A DNA stretch of 64,000 nt from SZAS-103 sp038316385 (GTDB lineage Bacteria; Pseudomonadota; Gammaproteobacteria; Xanthomonadales; Xanthomonadaceae). The position numbers were made by a program, and so were the translations under genes. The DNA lies in contig JBBQAN010000011.1 of assembly GCA_038316385.1 (NCBI GenBank), forward strand, positions 1 through 64,000, in the 5' to 3' direction. The notes under the pieces were generated by a model. It saw only the letters and a list, made by a program, of their open reading frames with translations. It was not told where the DNA came from and did no database searches. Of the stretch, positions 60,132-64,000 are shown piece after piece (position 1 is the first letter of the stretch; the number at the start of each line of letters is the position of its first letter).

Positions 60132-61142
60132 ATGAAGACCGCGATCGTACTTTCCATCACCATTCTCGGCGCATCAATTTTTGTGTCTGCGTCGTCTGCG
60201 GATGCCGCCTCGAAGAAGCACGCTCGCAACGCTCAGCCTGCGTTGACGTCCGCCAGCGTCAATGACGCGAAGCTGACTGCGAAAGTCGGCTCCGGAGCGA
60301 AAGGCACTGCAGTATTGCGCGCCCAGATCCTGCTCGATCGCGCGCACTTTTCGTCGGGTGAGATCGACGCCGGCTACGGCTCCAACCTGCGCGTGGCGAT
60401 CGCCGGATATCAATCGGCCAATGGTCTGGATTCCACCGGCGTGGTGGATGCACCGACATGGGCGGCGCTGGATCGCGATACTGCGCCGGTGCTGATCGAT
60501 TACACCTTGACCGATGCCGATGTGGCTGGCCCGTTCGATCCGATCCCGGCCGATACCCAAGCGAAAGCGCAACTCAAGGCGCTTGGTTACACGTCGGCCG
60601 CTGAGGAGCTTGGCGAGCGATTTCATGTCAATCCAAAACTGCTGCAGCGGCTCAACCCTGGCAAGGATTTCGCCATGGCCGGCACCGTCATCGTGGCGCC
60701 CGATGTCACCGCAACCGCCGCGCTACCCAAGGCAGCCAAAGTCGTCGTGGACAAATCCGATTCCACCGTTTCCTTGATTGATGCCGCCGGCAAGACCCTT
60801 GCGCAATATCCGGCCTCGACCGGCAGCGAACACGATCCGTTGCCGCTGGGCACGTGGAAGATCAAGGGCATTGCGAAGAACCCGACTTTCCATTACAACC
60901 CGGCGCTGTTCTGGGATGCCGATCAAACCAACCCGAAAGCCACGCTCCCGGCCGGCCCGAACAATCCGGTCGGCGTTGTCTGGATGGACCTGTCGAAACC
61001 GCATTACGGCATCCATGGGACGCCGGAACCTTCGAAGATCGGCAAGACTGAATCGCACGGCTGCATCCGCCTGACCAATTGGGATGCGCTGGAAGTCGCG
61101 GCCTCGGTCGGCCCCGGCACGCCAGCGATCCTGCAAGAGTGA
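60132..61142 (+). CDS. L,D-transpeptidase (YkuD domain) with peptidoglycan-binding domain
   Basis: The 336-residue exported enzyme has a signal peptide (cleavage near SASSADAAS). A PG_binding_1-type domain follows (LRAQILLDRAHFSSGEIDAGYGSNLRVAIAGYQSANGLDSTGVVDAPTWAAL in successive pieces), with a LysM-like central part (FHVNPKLLQRLNPG). The C-terminal YkuD domain has HGTPEPSKIGKTESHGCIRLTN with the catalytic cysteine. It would cross-link or tether peptidoglycan stems. A clear RBS (GGAGG) is 6 nt upstream of ATG 60132. The M23 peptidase gene follows after 7 nt. Confidence 0.94.
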   Translation: MKTAIVLSITILGASIFVSASSADAASKKHARNAQPALTSASVNDAKLTAKVGSGAKGTAVLRAQILLDRAHFSSGEIDAGYGSNLRVAIAGYQSANGLDSTGVVDAPTWAALDRDTAPVLIDYTLTDADVAGPFDPIPADTQAKAQLKALGYTSAAEELGERFHVNPKLLQRLNPGKDFAMAGTVIVAPDVTATAALPKAAKVVVDKSDSTVSLIDAAGKTLAQYPASTGSEHDPLPLGTWKIKGIAKNPTFHYNPALFWDADQTNPKATLPAGPNNPVGVVWMDLSKPHYGIHGTPEPSKIGKTESHGCIRLTNWDALEVAASVGPGTPAILQE

Positions 61143-61149
61143 GTCAACG

Positions 61150-61839
61150 GTGAAAGGCTTGCTGCTGTTCGTATTTGGGGTCATGTGCGGCGCGATCGCG
61201 ATGTTTTTTCTGATGGCGCCACAACGAAGCCGCGTTGCCCCCCGACCGACTTCAGCTTCCTCGACTTCAATCACGCGACCCGCGCCGACATCGGTAGTTC
61301 CGGCACCTGCCCTCCCGAGGCCGTATCCGCCAGCGATTCCGACATCCGCGCCGGAATCATCCGCGACGCCGATGATTCCGGTCGATGGCGTCGTTGCGAG
61401 CGAGTTGACCGATACGTTCGACGATGCGCGTGCCGCCGGACGCCGCCATGATGCGATCGACATCATGGCGCCGAAGGACACTCGCGTCCTCGCTGCAGCC
61501 GACGGCAAGGTCGTCAAATTATTCACCAGCGTGCGCGGAGGACTCACTGTTTACGAATTCGATCCGACCGAAACCTACACGTATTACTACGCGCATCTGG
61601 ACAGCTATGCGCCCGGCCTGATCGAAGGCGAGCAACTCAAACGCGGCGACCTGATCGGCTTCGTTGGCAGCACCGGCGATGCGAATCCGGCGGCGCCACA
61701 TCTGCATTTCGAGATCACTCTGCTCGGCCCCGAAAAACACTGGTGGGCGGGAACCTCGCTCAATCCGTATCCAATCCTGAACGGCCGGCAGACGCTGGCT
61801 GCTGCGCAAGTTGCGGCTCCCACGCCGAACGCGCATTGA
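61150..61839 (+). CDS. M23 family metallopeptidase (membrane-anchored)
   Basis: The 229-residue protein has an N-terminal membrane anchor (GLLLFVFGVMCGAIAMFFLM) and a P/S/T-rich linker. The M23/LytM domain follows. Zinc ligands are seen in RRHDAIDIMAPKDTRVLAAADGKV (H...D) and in PHLHFEITLLG (HxH). The loop sequence GFVGSTGDANPAAPHLHFE is the usual M23 core. It would cleave peptidoglycan cross-bridges or activate amidases. The start is GTG at 61150, 7 nt after the L,D-transpeptidase stop, so the two are co-transcribed. Confidence 0.9.
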   Translation: MKGLLLFVFGVMCGAIAMFFLMAPQRSRVAPRPTSASSTSITRPAPTSVVPAPALPRPYPPAIPTSAPESSATPMIPVDGVVASELTDTFDDARAAGRRHDAIDIMAPKDTRVLAAADGKVVKLFTSVRGGLTVYEFDPTETYTYYYAHLDSYAPGLIEGEQLKRGDLIGFVGSTGDANPAAPHLHFEITLLGPEKHWWAGTSLNPYPILNGRQTLAAAQVAAPTPNAH

Positions 61840-61868
61840 TCGTCGCGGCATCGGCGGGATGCATTGCC

Positions 61869-62561
61869 TCAGAGTCGTTCGCAGTGTAGCCATTGCGACT
61901 GTTTGAGCCACGCTGGATCCGGGTAGTACGCGAATACGAAATTGCCCTGCTTGAGCTTGTCGATCAGCGGTGCAGCGATGTCCGTGCGCACGGCCGGGCA
62001 ACCCCAGCTACGACCGAGCCTGCCGTGCTCGCGGCCAACGACAGGATCCACGTAGGCTGCGCCATGCATGACGATTTCTCGTTGCAGCGCGTGGTCATTG
62101 ATGCCCGGTTCCAGCCCTTCGAGGCGCAACGAATGGCCGTTATGGCCTTCGTACGCAGCTCCAGTCAGGAACAACCCGAGGCTGCTCGCGCGGCTTTCGT
62201 CAATATTCGAGAAGCTGCGCGCGTAGTTCTCGCCACTGCCCCTGCCGTGAGCGACATAGTCCTCGTACAGCAGCTTTGAGTGCTCCAGATCGAACACCCA
62301 CAGGCGCGGCTGCAACGACGGAAGCGAATAATCGATCAACGCCAATCGCGTCGCATGCGTCCCTTGTCCATGCCCGGCGGCGCAATGCATGGACGTGACA
62401 GCGAGCGCGATTGCGTCAGGATTGGCATGCGGCGCGAGCCGGACGAGCGCTTCGGCGCGGACGGTGTCCGCTGTCGCCGCGCATGCAGCAGCGGAAAAAA
62501 GCGGCGCTGCAGCTAAAATGAGCAGCCGAACGATTGAAACTGGTCTGCGCGATCGCATCAT
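61869..62561 (-). CDS. Murein L,D-transpeptidase catalytic domain family protein
   Basis: The 230-residue exported protein has a signal peptide (cleavage near SAAACAATA). It belongs to the second L,D-transpeptidase group (YkuD_2 type): LALIDYSLPSLQPRLWVFDL, LGLFLTGAAYEGHNGHSLRLEGLE. The catalytic region is REIVMHGAAYVDP, then GRLGRSWGCPAVRTD with the catalytic cysteine. Its start overlaps the stop of the upstream 139-residue gene by ATGA. The 3' end converges on the M23 gene with 29 nt between. Confidence 0.9.
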   Translation of the reverse strand: MMRSRRPVSIVRLLILAAAPLFSAAACAATADTVRAEALVRLAPHANPDAIALAVTSMHCAAGHGQGTHATRLALIDYSLPSLQPRLWVFDLEHSKLLYEDYVAHGRGSGENYARSFSNIDESRASSLGLFLTGAAYEGHNGHSLRLEGLEPGINDHALQREIVMHGAAYVDPVVGREHGRLGRSWGCPAVRTDIAAPLIDKLKQGNFVFAYYPDPAWLKQSQWLHCERL

Positions 62562-62977
62562 TCAGTGTACAGCGCGTACCAGAGCGCGCCGATCAAAGCG
62601 ATCGCACTCACCAGCAGCCACATTCCGCTGCTCGCCGAGTCGCCTTGGCTGACGGTCTGGATACGTCCCGGAGCGGATGTTCCGCTGTTGTTGCGCACAG
62701 TCTGGATGCGATCTGGCTTGGCGCGATCGGCAGTATTGCGATAGGGGCTGACAGGATCGGACTCGGCAGCGGATGCCGGCAATGCAGCGGTGGATAGGCC
62801 CGCGTGTTCGCGCGCCTTGGCTATCATGCGATCAAGTATCGGCGAGCCCTCGTTCAACAACTTCTCGCGCATCGGCGCAGGAAGCTTGGCGAGTTGCTTG
62901 AGCAGCTGCGTGCGCATTGGCTCGGGCACCGACGCCAGATCGAACTTCGAGCCTGCTGTGCCGTTCTGATCGCTCAT
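62558..62977 (-). CDS. Small membrane-anchored hypothetical protein
   Basis: The 139-residue product has a helical N-terminal half (LASVPEPMRTQLLKQLAKLPAPMREKLLNEG). A Ser/Thr/Pro/Asn-rich linker with repeated RIQTV follows (at about 90 and 105). A single C-terminal transmembrane helix (MWLLVSAIALIGALWYALY) forms a tail anchor. I do not recognise a family. It is coupled by ATGA on both sides: to the DUF457-type gene upstream and to the L,D-transpeptidase downstream. Confidence 0.8.
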   Translation of the reverse strand: MSDQNGTAGSKFDLASVPEPMRTQLLKQLAKLPAPMREKLLNEGSPILDRMIAKAREHAGLSTAALPASAAESDPVSPYRNTADRAKPDRIQTVRNNSGTSAPGRIQTVSQGDSASSGMWLLVSAIALIGALWYALYTE

Positions 62978-64000
62978 CGCATCGTCCCGTTGTCCGCATT
63001 GGTCGTCACAGGTCCGATCGGCTCGGACCAGATACGTCGCCATACCGCAGCCAGTGTAGCGCCGGAATTCAATGCCGACGCGACACGTGTCGGCGCCAAC
63101 GGCTGCCAATGACCATCGATGCCACGCGCGACTGCGTAGCGGAAGAAATAATCCGGTTCGCTGCCCATGCGCAGGTCGGTCAGCACCAGCGTTTCGCCAC
63201 GCAGTGCGGTACTGATGACGTCCGCCTTGATGAAACCACTGGCGAACCACCGCAGACGCGCCACATCCGGCTGCAAGGCAACTTCTGCCAGTGCGGAGCG
63301 GTCCGAAGGATAAGCGCGGAAACGGATCGGCCCGCGATCGGCGATCAACGAGCGCTCGCCTTCGAGATAACCAGTCGGTGTCATCACCACGATCCGCCAC
63401 AGCAGCGTATTGAACGGCGTCGGCACCGAGAAGTGCGGCGCATGCGCGAGACTGGTGGCGGCAAGAGTTCGATCCACTGCGCGTTCGACGAGCAGTTTCG
63501 CCGCGAGCGACCAGCCCACGTACGTGAGACAGGCGATCAATCCGCCAGCGACCCACCTCGTCGCGCGCGGACGTTCGCGCCAGCACCATGCAGCGATCGC
63601 GCCGATTGCAAGCGGGATCAGAACCAGCGGATCGATGATGAACAGGCATGCCCACATCGTCGGCGATGCCGGCAACGGCCACCAGAGTTGGGTGCCGTAC
63701 ACGGTCAAGGCATCAATCAATGGATGCGAGAGCAGTGCCAGCATCAGCGCCCAGAACCACGCATGGGGTGTGGCGCGCACCGGCGCCCACCAACGCCGCA
63801 ACATCCACCACAGCAGCACGCCCAGCGGCACCAGCAGCAACAGCGAATGCGCCGGGCCGCGATGCCATGTGGTGCGCGTGATCGGATTGGCAGCGAATGC
63901 AAGCAGCGGCACGTCGAGGTCGGGCAGCGAGCCGAAGATCGCGCCGGCCACGAGTGCCTTTCTGCGCTGCGCCGCGGGCGCGAACCATGCGGCGATCGAT
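62974..64000 (-). CDS. DUF457/YdjM-type membrane-bound metal-dependent hydrolase, partial at right edge
   Basis: The gene continues past the right edge. The visible 341 codons read in frame from the window end (WFAPAAQRRKALVAGAIFG, then GSLPDLDVPLLAFA). The characteristic motifs are LPDLDV and WHRGPAHSLLLLVPLG (HRGxxHS) and LLSHPLIDALTVYGTQLWWPL (HPLxD). These are the conserved metal-binding residues of the LexA-binding inner-membrane hydrolase (YdjM) family. Several transmembrane segments are present, then a C-terminal soluble part. The GTG at 63951 is an internal codon, not the start. It overlaps the next gene by ATGA. Confidence 0.85.
   Translation of the reverse strand, partial: SIAAWFAPAAQRRKALVAGAIFGSLPDLDVPLLAFAANPITRTTWHRGPAHSLLLLVPLGVLLWWMLRRWWAPVRATPHAWFWALMLALLSHPLIDALTVYGTQLWWPLPASPTMWACLFIIDPLVLIPLAIGAIAAWCWRERPRATRWVAGGLIACLTYVGWSLAAKLLVERAVDRTLAATSLAHAPHFSVPTPFNTLLWRIVVMTPTGYLEGERSLIADRGPIRFRAYPSDRSALAEVALQPDVARLRWFASGFIKADVISTALRGETLVLTDLRMGSEPDYFFRYAVARGIDGHWQPLAPTRVASALNSGATLAAVWRRIWSEPIGPVTTNADNGTMR

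Overview
The window is GC-rich, densely coded chromosomal DNA from a Gram-negative bacterium: it has a complete Tol-Pal envelope system, a TonB-dependent receptor and Hsp33. The gene content and order (ybgC-tolQRAB-pal-cpoB-queE-queC-tRNA-Lys; ruvC-ruvA-kup-ruvB; a large FadE; GTP-type PEP carboxykinase; a two-subunit-type glycine dehydrogenase) suggest a gammaproteobacterium of the Xanthomonadales (Lysobacterales), probably Rhodanobacteraceae-like. The taxonomic placement is inferred from family knowledge, not from a search.

Left part (0-17.6 kb) is one long minus-strand run. In transcription order it reads: ABC-F ATPase, FmdB-like zinc ribbon, aspS, a GNAT enzyme, an alpha/beta hydrolase, yebC, ruvC, ruvA, kup, ruvB, ybgC, tolQ, tolR, tolA, tolB, pal, cpoB, queE, queC and tRNA-Lys(TTT). 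Many neighbours overlap by ATGA, so they are probably translationally coupled. The run covers Holliday-junction processing, potassium uptake, outer-membrane constriction and queuosine precursor synthesis. From 17.7 to 22.6 kb there is a mixed set: a CPBP protease, a CBS-domain protein, MtgA, Hsp33 and an unknown exported protein.

The accessory part is 22.7-36.1 kb. It holds a TIGR03032-type protein, a divergent sulfotransferase, a 998-residue TonB-dependent receptor, a TPR-sulfotransferase fusion overlapping a prolyl-hydroxylase-like 2-oxoglutarate oxygenase, a TPR-aspartyl/asparaginyl-hydroxylase-like protein, an ECF sigma / membrane anti-sigma / DUF4097 operon, and a TPR protein with a third type of 2-oxoglutarate oxygenase domain. 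Two sulfotransferases and three different Fe(II) oxygenase families around one receptor is the best candidate here for an undescribed system, perhaps modification of, or acquisition of, a peptide or other ligand. No substrate can be read from the sequence.

The right part (36.2-64 kb) is mostly metabolic and envelope genes: pckG; a TetR regulator divergent from fadE with a palindromic candidate operator; an MFS carrier; a GMC oxidoreductase; a serine hydrolase; a PAS-GGDEF-EAL protein with degenerate GGDEF; a lysine/alanine-repeat histone-like protein; gcvT-gcvH-gcvPA; NfeD plus an SPFH protein; an aldo/keto reductase; a GDT1-type cation exporter; a GGDEF cyclase; an isoprenylcysteine-methyltransferase-like protein; a second CPBP protease; dusB; two L,D-transpeptidases and an M23 peptidase; and a DUF457-type membrane protein running off the right edge. 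Non-coding features include REP-like palindromes, a strong terminator after the TonB receptor, and a 0.7-kb gene-free stretch next to the histone-like gene. No rRNA, CRISPR array, insertion sequence or prophage was seen.
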